From: SAR202 cluster bacterium
GTDB taxonomy: Bacteria; Chloroflexota; Dehalococcoidia; SAR202; GCA-002694895
Length of the DNA: 10,132 nt
Direction: 5' to 3'
Assembly: GCA_009391605.1 (NCBI GenBank)
Contig: VFGQ01000053.1
Coordinates: forward strand, 1 to 10,132
Positions 1 to 7,505 of this stretch are shown piece by piece (positions within the stretch are counted from its first letter, which is position 1; each line of letters starts with the position of its first letter). The notes below the pieces were generated by a model, which searched no databases, was not told where the DNA came from, and saw nothing but the letters and a program-made list of their open reading frames with translations. The position numbers were made by a program, and so were the translations under genes.

Positions 1-751
1 CTATAAGTTCTGATGCTGCTACATCAAGTCCCAGGAAAACTTCTACACCAGGTTTGTAACCTGCTTTTTCTATACATTTAATTATTAATTTCAAAGGTTC
101 TTCATTATTATTATATGGAGAAATAAATCCCCCTTCATCTCCTACACTTGTGGAATTTCCATTTGATTCCAAATAAGATTTGATAGTCCAATATATTTTT
201 ACACAGCAATTTATGGCATCAGAATAATTTTCAAATCCAAGAGGAATGATCATATATTCCTGAAAATCACTTGATAAAATTGCATGCTTTCCTCCATTTA
301 ATATATTCATTAGAGGTACAGGTGTCTGATAAGAATTGTAATTATCATCAAAGATTTTGTAAATTTCTAGATTATTTGCTAAAGCAAGAGCTTTTGTAAA
401 GGACATTGAAAGAGATAGCAGTGTATTTGCACCAAGATTTGATTTGTTTTCAGAATTGTCTAATGCTAATAAAACTTCATCAAATTCTTGAATTGTATCA
501 AAATTAGAATTTATAATTTTAGGCGATATTATATTGTGAATATTTTCAATGCATAAATTGATGCTTTTACCAAAAAAATCTTGGTAATTATTATCTCGTA
601 ATTCAATTGCTTCATATTTCCCTGTACTTGCACCTGAAGGAACTGTGGATATGCCAGTATATTTATTATCAAGAGTAACAAAAGATCGTAATGTAGGAGT
701 TCCTCTTGAATCAAGAACTTGTATTGAACTTATGTTTGTGATTTTAGACAT
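1..751 (-). CDS. eno: Enolase (phosphopyruvate hydratase), N-terminal part, cut by window edge
   Basis: Enolase interconverts 2-phosphoglycerate and phosphoenolpyruvate in cytoplasmic glycolysis and gluconeogenesis. I translated the minus strand from the ATG at 749-751. It stays open for 250 codons to the window edge, so about the last 40% of a usual ~430-residue enolase lies outside. The start matches family N-termini (MSKI...VLDSRGTPT). Visible family motifs are the mobile PSGASTG loop (S39), NGGKHA (H156), FQEYM (E165), GDEGG (E206, acid/base glutamate) and the metal-binding LDVAASE (D243). All catalytic residues expected in this part are present. It is clearly divergent: the usual asparagine-containing segment between NGGxHA and QEFM reads ILSSDF here, and SRGNPT reads SRGTPT. 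No clear Shine-Dalgarno site precedes the ATG. It is transcribed divergently from thrS. The family call is secure; full activity depends on the unseen C-terminal half (catalytic Lys, His and two more metal ligands). Confidence 0.93.
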   Translation of the reverse strand, partial: MSKITNISSIQVLDSRGTPTLRSFVTLDNKYTGISTVPSGASTGKYEAIELRDNNYQDFFGKSINLCIENIHNIISPKIINSNFDTIQEFDEVLLALDNSENKSNLGANTLLSLSMSFTKALALANNLEIYKIFDDNYNSYQTPVPLMNILNGGKHAILSSDFQEYMIIPLGFENYSDAINCCVKIYWTIKSYLESNGNSTSVGDEGGFISPYNNNEEPLKLIIKCIEKAGYKPGVEVFLGLDVAASELI

Positions 752-879
752 ATTAAATTTGTATTTTTAATCTTTTTTATGATCATATTTTTAGAAATAT
801 TATACTTTATTATATGAGAGTTTAATTTAATTTATACTTGATATATCATATAAAAGATAATCAAAATTTATTTGTTTTA
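752..879. promoter_or_regulatory. Divergent intergenic region with candidate promoters for eno and thrS
   Basis: This very AT-rich spacer separates the divergent eno and thrS genes, so both promoters should lie here. On the minus strand a perfect TATAAT occurs at 804-799, about 48 bases before the eno ATG, but no good -35 hexamer sits at the usual distance. On the plus strand TATACT occurs at 833-838, about 42 bases before the chosen thrS ATG, and another TATACT occurs at 801-806. Such hexamers arise easily in AT-rich DNA. The divergent layout supports promoter function; the exact boxes are only candidates. No operator, riboswitch or T-box is recognisable; the space is too short for a T-box. 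Confidence 0.4.
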
Positions 880-2595
880 ATGAGTGATATACAAGATCTT
901 AGAGATAAAATAAGACATTCAGCGGCACATTTGCTAGCTGAATCGGTATTAAAAATTTATCCTGATGCAAAATTAACAATTGGGCCTGCGATATCGGATG
1001 GATTTTATTATGACTTTGATATTGATCAAACCTTTTCCCAGGAAGATTTGGTATTAATTGAACGGCAAATGAAAAGATCCATAAAAAGGAACACAAAATT
1101 TGAAGGAAAGGAATTATCCAAAAAAGAAGCATTAATTATTTATAAAGATAATCCTTATAAAACAGAAATTATTAATTCAATGCCAAAAGATGAAGTTCTT
1201 ACAGAATATAGTCATTCTAATGGTAATTTTGTAGATTTATGTAAGGGCGGTCATGTTGAGAAAACAGGAGAAATTAAAGCTGTAAAATTGCTTTCAATTG
1301 CCGGGGCTTATTGGCGAGGAGATGAAAATAATAAGATGTTACAACGCATTTATGGGACAGCCTTTGAAAGTAATGAAGAATTAGACAAGCATTTACTTTT
1401 CTTAGAAGAGGCATCAAGAAGAGACCATAGAAAACTTGGTAATGAGTTAGATCTTTATTCTATTTCACAAGATGTAGGTTCTGGCATGATTTTATGGCAT
1501 CCTAAAGGTTCTTTTATAAGAAGCAAAATTGAAGATTATTGGAAAAGTGAACATATTAAAGATAATTATGATTTGATATATACCCCGCATGTTGGCAAAT
1601 CCGATCTTTGGTCAAAAAGTGGACATTTAGATAATTTCAAGGAAAATATGTTTTCTAGTATTAATATGGATAATAATGAATATTATTTGAAACCTATGAA
1701 TTGTCCTTTTCATATTTCGTATTATAAAAATAAGTTAAGAAGTTATAGAGATTTACCCATGAGAATAGGTGAATTAGGTACGGTATATAGATATGAGAAA
1801 CAAGGTGTTTTACACGGATTATTAAGAGTACGGGGTTTTACTCAGGATGATGCTCATATATTTTGTATGCCTGATCAAGTTGTACAAGAATTTAATTCAG
1901 TACTTGATTTAACATTTAGAATTTACGATAAATTTGATTTTAAAAATTATAAAATTACATTGTCGACTAAACCTGAGAAATATGTTGGCGAGGATAAAGA
2001 TTGGGATTTTGCTGAAAAAACCCTTGAAAAAATATTAAATGAAAAAGGAATTGAATACGAACTTGATGAAGGTGGAGGAGCTTTTTATGGCCCTAAAATA
2101 GATATTCATATTGAAGATGCTATTGGTCGCCTTTGGCAATGTACTACTGTTCAATTCGATTTTAATTTACCTGAACGTTTTGATTTAAAGTATATATCTA
2201 CAGAAGGCGATGAGATTAAACCAATTATGATTCATAGGGCACTTCTTGGTTCAGTCGAGAGATTTTTCGGAGTATTAGTTGAACATTATGCAGGATCATT
2301 TCCAATGTGGCTTGCACCAGTTCAAATTATGATTATCCCAATTGCAGATAGGCATATAGATTATTGTAATCAAATTTCTGATGTTTTGAAAGAAAAAGAT
2401 TTCCGTTCGGAAGTTAATGATTCATCTGAAAGAATGAATGCAAAAATAAGGGAAGCTCAAATGCAAAAAATACCATATATGATTGTAATAGGAGATAACG
2501 AGATATCTCAAAACAAACTTTCAATAAGAACTAGATCTGGCGAAAACATTTCAGATATAGATTTAAATGAATTTTTTAATTTGCTAAATGATTAA
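880..2595 (+). CDS. thrS: Threonyl-tRNA synthetase lacking the N-terminal TGS domain
   Basis: This class II synthetase charges tRNA-Thr in the cytoplasm. I prefer the ATG at 880 (571 residues) over the TTG at 838, because the extra 14 residues match nothing I know in the family. The editing domain comes first: HSAAH (H13, H17) and C121/H125 in DLCKGGH form its site for clearing mischarged Ser-tRNA. The catalytic core follows, with zinc ligands C275, H326 and H452. Their spacing (51 and 177 residues) equals that of E. coli C334, H385 and H511. Motif 2 is RIGELGTVYRYE, and motif 3 lies around H452. The anticodon-binding domain closes the protein. E. coli ThrRS has about 640 residues. The missing ~60 are the N-terminal TGS domain, whose absence is seen in some other ThrRS lineages. 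DLCRGPH of typical enzymes reads DLCKGGH here. No Shine-Dalgarno site is evident. The end overlaps ctaA by 8 bases. Confidence 0.96.
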   Translation: MSDIQDLRDKIRHSAAHLLAESVLKIYPDAKLTIGPAISDGFYYDFDIDQTFSQEDLVLIERQMKRSIKRNTKFEGKELSKKEALIIYKDNPYKTEIINSMPKDEVLTEYSHSNGNFVDLCKGGHVEKTGEIKAVKLLSIAGAYWRGDENNKMLQRIYGTAFESNEELDKHLLFLEEASRRDHRKLGNELDLYSISQDVGSGMILWHPKGSFIRSKIEDYWKSEHIKDNYDLIYTPHVGKSDLWSKSGHLDNFKENMFSSINMDNNEYYLKPMNCPFHISYYKNKLRSYRDLPMRIGELGTVYRYEKQGVLHGLLRVRGFTQDDAHIFCMPDQVVQEFNSVLDLTFRIYDKFDFKNYKITLSTKPEKYVGEDKDWDFAEKTLEKILNEKGIEYELDEGGGAFYGPKIDIHIEDAIGRLWQCTTVQFDFNLPERFDLKYISTEGDEIKPIMIHRALLGSVERFFGVLVEHYAGSFPMWLAPVQIMIIPIADRHIDYCNQISDVLKEKDFRSEVNDSSERMNAKIREAQMQKIPYMIVIGDNEISQNKLSIRTRSGENISDIDLNEFFNLLND

Positions 2596-3508
2596 TAAAT
2601 TTTTATTAAGAAATAAATTAAAAATATCTTCTTATGTGTCCTTGCTAGGTATTCTGATGGTTTTATTCCAAATAACTTTGGGAGGGATAGTAAGGGTAAC
2701 TGAATCAGGATTGGGATGCCCTGATTGGCCTCTTTGTGATGGGCAAATCGTACCTGAATTTGATTTTCATACTGCCATAGAATGGGGACATAGAGTTTCT
2801 GGTGCTTTTATTGGAATATTAATTATTATTATTAATGTTATTTCAGTCAAATTTTATGGAAGAAAATCAGCACAATCATCTATATCCTTATCTTTGTTAT
2901 TGTTGGTTGTTTTGGAAGGTGTTTTAGGCGGAATTACAGTTCTGACAGAATTAGCATGGTGGATCAGGTTAATTCATCTGGGAGTTTCATTTGTAATCCT
3001 ATTTCTTTTTGCATATTTGTTTTCTTCAATTAGAAATATAAAAGTTAATAGAAAATCATTTATATCAAATCTTAAGATATTTCAGGAATATATATTAAAT
3101 ACCACTATGATTGGACTTTTGATTTTAATGTTGTATGGTTCAGCGATAGTGGGATTAGGAGTTAATTCATCCTGTATGTCGTGGCCTGATTGTATGGGAC
3201 AATGGATAAAATTTAATGAAAGTTCGTATTTTTTACATATGTTACACAGGTATTTAGCTTTAGTTTTTGGGTTGATGATATTATATATTTCTCATGTAGT
3301 CGGAAGATTTGCAATGCGTGGTTCTTTTGTTAAAATTATTGCCAGGTCACTGGGTTTAATATTTATACTTCATATTTTGTTTAGTATTGGATTAGTTCAC
3401 GCAGGATTTGATGGATGGTTAAGGGTAATTCATTTAAGTTTAGCTGGAATTATATGGTTATTTGTTTCATGGTTATTTATAGAATACAGAATATTTAAAT
3501 CAACTTAA
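2588..3508 (+). CDS. ctaA: Heme A synthase (COX15/CtaA family)
   Basis: This integral membrane enzyme oxidises the C8 methyl of heme O to the formyl group of heme A, the cofactor of the oxidase encoded downstream. The 306 residues hold about eight transmembrane helices arranged as two similar four-helix halves. The four heme-ligand candidates are H68 (EWGHR), H130 (LIHLG), H220 (MLHRY) and H282 (VIHLS). The conserved glutamate E39 lies in VTESGLG. Each half carries a C-x5-C pair in an outer loop: C44/C50 (CPDWPLC) and C196/C202 (CMSWPDC). The first pair is the redox-active type known from Bacillus CtaA. Its ATG lies inside the end of thrS in another frame, which implies translational coupling; I see no strong Shine-Dalgarno site. 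A ctaB gene (heme O synthase) often sits beside ctaA but is absent from this window. Confidence 0.95.
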   Translation: MINKFLLRNKLKISSYVSLLGILMVLFQITLGGIVRVTESGLGCPDWPLCDGQIVPEFDFHTAIEWGHRVSGAFIGILIIIINVISVKFYGRKSAQSSISLSLLLLVVLEGVLGGITVLTELAWWIRLIHLGVSFVILFLFAYLFSSIRNIKVNRKSFISNLKIFQEYILNTTMIGLLILMLYGSAIVGLGVNSSCMSWPDCMGQWIKFNESSYFLHMLHRYLALVFGLMILYISHVVGRFAMRGSFVKIIARSLGLIFILHILFSIGLVHAGFDGWLRVIHLSLAGIIWLFVSWLFIEYRIFKST

Positions 3509-3635
3509 CTTGAAGGTAATTTTCGTAATAGAAAAATTATATTTTATTAATTATTAACTATAAAATGTGTAGACTATAGATGTCCTTGTTGTTACAATTT
3601 TTTAAATGTGAATTATATTACTAATAGATAATTTA
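3509..3635 (+). promoter_or_regulatory. Spacer before coxB, possible promoter of the oxidase operon
   Basis: At 127 bases this is the largest gap between same-strand genes here, so a separate oxidase promoter is plausible. Possible boxes are TTGTTA at 3589-3594 and TATATT at 3614-3619, 19 bases apart, which is a weak match. A 7-base AT-only inverted repeat (ATTTTAT 3541-3547, ATAAAAT 3560-3566) could form a feeble hairpin, but it lacks the GC stem and U-run of an intrinsic terminator. Read-through from ctaA therefore remains possible. Confidence 0.25.
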
Positions 3636-4679
3636 GTGTTTAAAACGATAAAAAAATTCTTACCAATTTTACTGTCTTTACTTTTCGTTGTCGCGTGCGG
3701 AGGGTATGATGGCCCACAATCTACTTTCGATACACATGGTCCAGTAGCAAAAGAGCAAGCTGACTTGTTTTATTTGATTTTGTGGGCAGGAATGGTTGTA
3801 TTAGTAGCAGTAGAGTTAGCTATTGTATATATATATATTAAATATAGAAGAAAGAAAAACTCTGAAAGGATTCCATCTCAGATTCATGGGAATACAAGAC
3901 TGGAAATTATTTGGACAGTTTTGCCAGTTATATTTTTAGCAATTGTATCAGTTCCTGCCTTATCTGCAATTTGGCATTTTGGAACTCCACCAGAAAATCC
4001 AGATGTTGTTGTAAATGTAGAGGGTCATCAATATTGGTTTGAATTTGAATATCCAGATTTAGATGTTGTGACAGCAAATGAATTACATATACCTGTTGGA
4101 AAAACAATATTAATCAATCTTGATTCTAAAGATGTAATACATAGTTTTTGGATACCTAAGATAGCAGGTAAAACTGATATCATTCCTAATCAAGGTAACT
4201 ATATGTGGATTCAAGGAGATGATGTGGGTATGTATTATGGACAATGTGCAGAATTTTGCGGAGAATCTCATGCATTAATGAGATTTAGGGTAATAGTAGA
4301 AACAGATGAAGATTTCAGAGCATGGATATCTCAGCAAAAATCAGAAGCTCTTGTTCCTAACGATCCTTTGGAAAAATCCGGATATGATATTTTCATGTCT
4401 TCAAAAGGTGGATGTGGAGGTTGTCATATGATAAATGGATCTAAAAAAGCAAAAGGTAAAATAGGCCCTGATTTAACACATTTTGGATCTCGCCAACATA
4501 TGGCAGCAGGTATATTAGAAAATAATCAGGTTAATCTTAGGAATTGGATAACAAACCCTGATATGATAAAACCAGGTAATATAATGTCAGGCCAGGGGGC
4601 AGTATATATGGATCCCAATAAATCATTAACAGAATCTGAAGTTATAGCCCTTGCTTCATATTTGCAATTTTTAAAGTGA
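3636..4679 (+). CDS. coxB: Cytochrome c oxidase subunit II with fused C-terminal cytochrome c (caa3 type), lipoprotein
   Basis: Subunit II takes electrons and passes them through CuA to the heme a / heme a3-CuB core. The GTG at 3636 is the only sensible start: it gives a complete lipoprotein signal with lipobox VVAC (C21), as in Bacillus CtaC, and in-frame stops or no start codons lie just upstream. Two transmembrane hairpin helices follow (roughly residues 43-69 and 88-113). The CuA domain has all ligands: H169, C204, C208, H212 and M215, with E206 supplying the usual backbone carbonyl. A linker leads to a class I cytochrome c domain with CGGCH (C260, C263, H264) and a likely axial M317 in KPGNIMSG. 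The 347-residue length fits the fusion family. The fusion means the oxidase carries its own cytochrome c and needs c-type heme attachment machinery encoded elsewhere. It opens the coxBACD cluster, with a 17-base gap to coxA. Confidence 0.97.
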   Translation: MFKTIKKFLPILLSLLFVVACGGYDGPQSTFDTHGPVAKEQADLFYLILWAGMVVLVAVELAIVYIYIKYRRKKNSERIPSQIHGNTRLEIIWTVLPVIFLAIVSVPALSAIWHFGTPPENPDVVVNVEGHQYWFEFEYPDLDVVTANELHIPVGKTILINLDSKDVIHSFWIPKIAGKTDIIPNQGNYMWIQGDDVGMYYGQCAEFCGESHALMRFRVIVETDEDFRAWISQQKSEALVPNDPLEKSGYDIFMSSKGGCGGCHMINGSKKAKGKIGPDLTHFGSRQHMAAGILENNQVNLRNWITNPDMIKPGNIMSGQGAVYMDPNKSLTESEVIALASYLQFLK

Positions 4680-4683
4680 TATC

Positions 4684-4687
4684 GGAG
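4684..4687 (+). promoter_or_regulatory. Ribosome binding site of coxA
   Basis: GGAG lies 9 bases before the ATG at 4697, just after the coxB stop. It fixes the coxA start and contrasts with the lack of such a site before coxB. Confidence 0.75.
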
Positions 4688-4696
4688 AATTAAATC

Positions 4697-6544
4697 ATGA
4701 CAACAATTCCTCTTAAATTACCATTTAATATAAAATTAACCAGGCCTGTTAATCCTACTGGGATATGGGATTGGTTGACTACTATTGATCATAAAAAGAT
4801 AGGTGTTTTGTATGGTGTAACAGCATTCATTATGTTTCTCACAGGTGGTATAGAAGCATTGTTGATTCGAACTCAATTAATTGCACCTGAGCTAAAAATA
4901 ATTGCACCTGAAGTCTATAATCAGCTTTTTACCATGCATGCAACAACAATGATTTTCCTAGGTGTAATGCCTTTATCTGCAGCATTTTTTAATTTTGTTA
5001 TTCCTTTACAAATTGGTGCAAGAGATGTTGCATTTCCTAGATTAAATGCTTTTAGTTATTGGGTTTTTCTTGCTGGTGCTTTAATAATGAAATCAAGTTG
5101 GTTTTTAGGAGGATCCCCAAATGCTGGATGGTTTGGCTATGCCCCCATAACTACTGCGACGTTTAATCCTGGAACTGGGATAGATTTTTGGGTTGTTGGC
5201 CTTCAGGTTTTAGGTGTTGCTTCTTTAGCCGCCTCTTTTAATTTTATAGTAACTATAATAAATATGAGAGCTCCTGGACTGACAATGATGAGGTTGCCAT
5301 TATTTACATGGATGACTTTGATTACAGCTATACTACTTATATTAGCTTTTCCGGTAATAACTGTTGCTTTAATTGAATTGATGCTTGATAGAACTTTTGA
5401 TTTTAATTTTTTCAATACTAAAGCAGGTGCTAATCCTTTATTGTGGCAACATCTATTTTGGGTATTTGGCCACCCTGAAGTTTATATTTTGATATTACCA
5501 GCTATGGGAATAGTATCGGAGGTATTACCAACATTTTCTCGAAAACCTATATTTGGTTATCCTGCAATGGTACTAGCAGCTTCTTTTATTGCATTTATGG
5601 GATGGTTAGTATGGAGTCATCATATGTTTACAGTTGGATTAGGTCCGATTGCAAATAGTGTGTTTACAATAACCACAATGCTTATTGCTGTTCCTACTGG
5701 TGTGAAAATGTTCAATTGGTTGGGTACTATGTGGGGTGGAGATATAAATTTTAACACTCCTACATTATTTTCTGTAGGATTTTTATCAATGTTTTTAATT
5801 GGTGGAATTAGTGGTGTCATGCATGCTTTTTCAGCTTCTGATTATCAGCAACAGGATACATATTTTATAGTTGCTCATTTACATTATGTTTTATTTGGTG
5901 GTGCTATATTTGGAATATTTGCAGGTATTTATTATTGGTTTCCTAAAATTACAGGAAGAATGTATGATGAAAAATTAGGTAAGCTAAATTTTTGGATAAT
6001 GTTTATCGCTCAGAATTTAACTTTTTTCCCTATGCATTTTGTTGGAATGCAAGGTATGCCAAGAAGAATTTTTACATACGATTCTGAAATGGGATGGGCT
6101 TTTTGGAACGGATTTGAAACAATTGCTGCATATGCTGTTGCATTTGGAATTTTAATATTTGTTATTAATATGATAAAAAGTTGGACTGGCGGTAAAAAAG
6201 CTGGCGATGATCCTTGGGATGGAAGAACTTTAGAGTGGTCAATACCTTCTCCGCCACCTGTTTATAATTTTAGAGATATCCCAGTAGTTAAATCTTTAGA
6301 TGATTTTTGGCACACTAAACAAAATTCATCTAATTCAGCTACTAAAGTTAAAAGTAAAACGAAAGTAAGCGATATTCATTTACCTCAGCCTTCTTATTGG
6401 CCTTTTTTAGTAGCTGTAGGATTAGCAATAGCAGGTTTTGGTATTATTTATAATTTGGTATTAACTGGAATTGGTATAGGAATTATGCTGATAACAGTTT
6501 GTGCCTGGTCATTTGAACCGGTTAATGAGCCCGATTCACATTAG
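4697..6544 (+). CDS. coxA: Cytochrome c oxidase subunit I (type A1 heme-copper oxidase) with two extra C-terminal helices
   Basis: This catalytic subunit reduces O2 to water and pumps protons across the cytoplasmic membrane. Ligands visible are H81 (TMHATTM) and H396 for heme a, H394 for heme a3, and H259, H308 and H309 for CuB. H259-P-E-V-Y263 gives the His-Tyr crosslink pair, and E261 places the enzyme in the A1 class, not the YS-containing A2 class of Thermus caa3. The D-channel entrance D110 and N117 (GARD...LNAFSYW) and the K-channel lysine K337 (PTGVKMF) are present. The last ~80 residues hold a Ser/Lys-rich linker (about 535-555) and two more membrane helices (about 570-612) ending in FEP. 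This extension matches 14-helix CtaD proteins such as that of Bacillus, which carry the two helices missing from a five-helix subunit III; coxC here is indeed the five-helix type. Confidence 0.98.
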   Translation: MTTIPLKLPFNIKLTRPVNPTGIWDWLTTIDHKKIGVLYGVTAFIMFLTGGIEALLIRTQLIAPELKIIAPEVYNQLFTMHATTMIFLGVMPLSAAFFNFVIPLQIGARDVAFPRLNAFSYWVFLAGALIMKSSWFLGGSPNAGWFGYAPITTATFNPGTGIDFWVVGLQVLGVASLAASFNFIVTIINMRAPGLTMMRLPLFTWMTLITAILLILAFPVITVALIELMLDRTFDFNFFNTKAGANPLLWQHLFWVFGHPEVYILILPAMGIVSEVLPTFSRKPIFGYPAMVLAASFIAFMGWLVWSHHMFTVGLGPIANSVFTITTMLIAVPTGVKMFNWLGTMWGGDINFNTPTLFSVGFLSMFLIGGISGVMHAFSASDYQQQDTYFIVAHLHYVLFGGAIFGIFAGIYYWFPKITGRMYDEKLGKLNFWIMFIAQNLTFFPMHFVGMQGMPRRIFTYDSEMGWAFWNGFETIAAYAVAFGILIFVINMIKSWTGGKKAGDDPWDGRTLEWSIPSPPPVYNFRDIPVVKSLDDFWHTKQNSSNSATKVKSKTKVSDIHLPQPSYWPFLVAVGLAIAGFGIIYNLVLTGIGIGIMLITVCAWSFEPVNEPDSH

Positions 6545-6547
6545 TTT

Positions 6548-6551
6548 GAGG
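6548..6551 (+). promoter_or_regulatory. Ribosome binding site of coxC
   Basis: GAGG lies 10 bases before the ATG at 6562, right after the coxA stop codon. Confidence 0.6.
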
Positions 6552-6561
6552 TATATAGAAT

Positions 6562-7161
6562 ATGTCTGATGAAACGACAACAGGATTAAATCATAGAAAA
6601 CTATTAATGTGGGTTTTCTTGGGATCTGATTGTATGTTTTTTGCATCTTTGATAGGCACATATCTTATATATAAAGGTTCAGGAGTGCTGCATCCCGGGC
6701 CTGCAGATGTGTTTGATATACCTACAACTTCTATTAGTACATTTGTTTTATTAATGAGTAGTATGAGTATGGTTTTTGCCTATGCCTATTTAGTAAGAGA
6801 TAATATAAAAGCATTTAGGATATGGATGATTTCTACTATGATAATGGGATCAACATTTTTAGGGTTCCAGGTATATGAGTTTAGTTATTTTTATTTTCAC
6901 GATCATTTAAGTCCTCAAACTAATTTGTTTGGAACAACTTTTTATGCTTTAACCGGTACTCATGGTATCCATGTTACTATAGGAGTAATTTGGTTAGGTA
7001 TAATTTTTTATTCAAGTTTGTTTAGAAATACAGTAACTTCAAAAACCAATTTGGACTTAGATTTGGCAGCTTTGTATTGGCATTTTGTAGATATTGTATG
7101 GATTGTCATTTTTGCTGTTGTTTATTTATTTGGAACATTTAAAGGGTTTCCATCATCGTAG
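6562..7161 (+). CDS. coxC: Cytochrome c oxidase subunit III, five-helix form
   Basis: This structural membrane subunit stabilises the subunit I core and supports proton uptake into the D-channel. The 199 residues hold five transmembrane helices, beginning with RKLLMWVFLGSDCMFFASL, which corresponds to helix III of the seven-helix mitochondrial protein. The two missing helices are supplied by the C-terminus of coxA. Family landmarks are QVYEFSYF (E106), ALTGTHGIHVTIGV in the fourth helix, and YWHFVDIVWI in the last helix, which is close to the family norm. The glutamate that binds DCCD in mitochondrial subunit III (SEV) is aspartate here (D23, GSDCM). To my knowledge Asp also occurs there in other bacterial subunit III sequences. 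It is spaced 17 bases from coxA and 14 bases from coxD, so all belong to one transcript. Confidence 0.96.
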   Translation: MSDETTTGLNHRKLLMWVFLGSDCMFFASLIGTYLIYKGSGVLHPGPADVFDIPTTSISTFVLLMSSMSMVFAYAYLVRDNIKAFRIWMISTMIMGSTFLGFQVYEFSYFYFHDHLSPQTNLFGTTFYALTGTHGIHVTIGVIWLGIIFYSSLFRNTVTSKTNLDLDLAALYWHFVDIVWIVIFAVVYLFGTFKGFPSS

Positions 7162-7163
7162 TG

Positions 7164-7168
7164 AGGAG
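7164..7168 (+). promoter_or_regulatory. Ribosome binding site of coxD
   Basis: AGGAG sits 7 bases before the ATG at 7176, the strongest Shine-Dalgarno site in the cluster. Confidence 0.8.
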
Positions 7169-7175
7169 ATAAAAA

Positions 7176-7496
7176 ATGTCTGCAGATATAAAAAATCAAT
7201 CTAATCATATAGATGAAAGTCATTCTCATCCAGAACCAATGACATACTTCAAAGTAGCAATGGCACTTGTTGCTTTAACAGCTCTTGAAATTTTGGTGTT
7301 TTATTTTAATTGGTTAGGTTATGGAATCATTCCTGTTTTAGCTTTTTTATCAATAGGAAAATTTGCAATTGTTGTGATGTATTATATGCATTTAAAATTT
7401 GATTCAAAATTATTCACATATGTTTTTTTGGCAGGGCTGATTTTAGCGGCAGTTGTAATTTTATGGCTGATGGCTTTATTTGGATGGTTTGTCTAA
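7176..7496 (+). CDS. coxD: Cytochrome c oxidase subunit IV (CtaF/CyoD-like)
   Basis: This small fourth subunit of bacterial heme-copper oxidases is thought to help assembly and stability of the CuB site. The 106-residue protein has a His-rich hydrophilic N-terminus (HIDESHSHPEP) and then three transmembrane helices, at about residues 25-47, 50-72 and 79-104. The family signature VVMYYMHLKFD is clear, as is the HPEPMTYFKVA start of the domain. It follows coxC and precedes ctaG by 9 bases. The N-terminal histidines could contact metal, but that is speculation. Confidence 0.9.
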   Translation: MSADIKNQSNHIDESHSHPEPMTYFKVAMALVALTALEILVFYFNWLGYGIIPVLAFLSIGKFAIVVMYYMHLKFDSKLFTYVFLAGLILAAVVILWLMALFGWFV

Positions 7497-7505
7497 ATTA
7501 ATTAA

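Noticed and set aside
529..714. 61-residue open frame on the minus strand
   Set aside because: It lies within eno in another frame on the same strand; the enolase frame is continuous and carries the family motifs.
838..879. TTG-initiated 14-residue N-terminal extension of ThrRS
   Set aside because: There is no family similarity and no Shine-Dalgarno site, a candidate -10 box overlaps it, and the ATG at 880 gives a natural start just before the editing domain.
899..1132. 77-residue minus-strand open frame
   Set aside because: Shadow of the thrS editing domain, with no family resemblance or start signal.
3541..3566. AT-only inverted repeat as a terminator after ctaA
   Set aside because: Seven A/T pairs around a 12-base loop with no U-run would be too unstable to be convincing.
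3826..3838. TA dinucleotide run in coxB as a possible phase-variable repeat
   Set aside because: It is short, encodes ordinary Tyr-Ile residues of the first membrane helix, and is expected in AT-rich DNA.
5203..5415. 70-residue minus-strand open frame
   Set aside because: Shadow of coxA transmembrane codons.
5620..5820. 66-residue minus-strand open frame
   Set aside because: Antisense to conserved coxA sequence that includes the K-channel lysine; no independent support.
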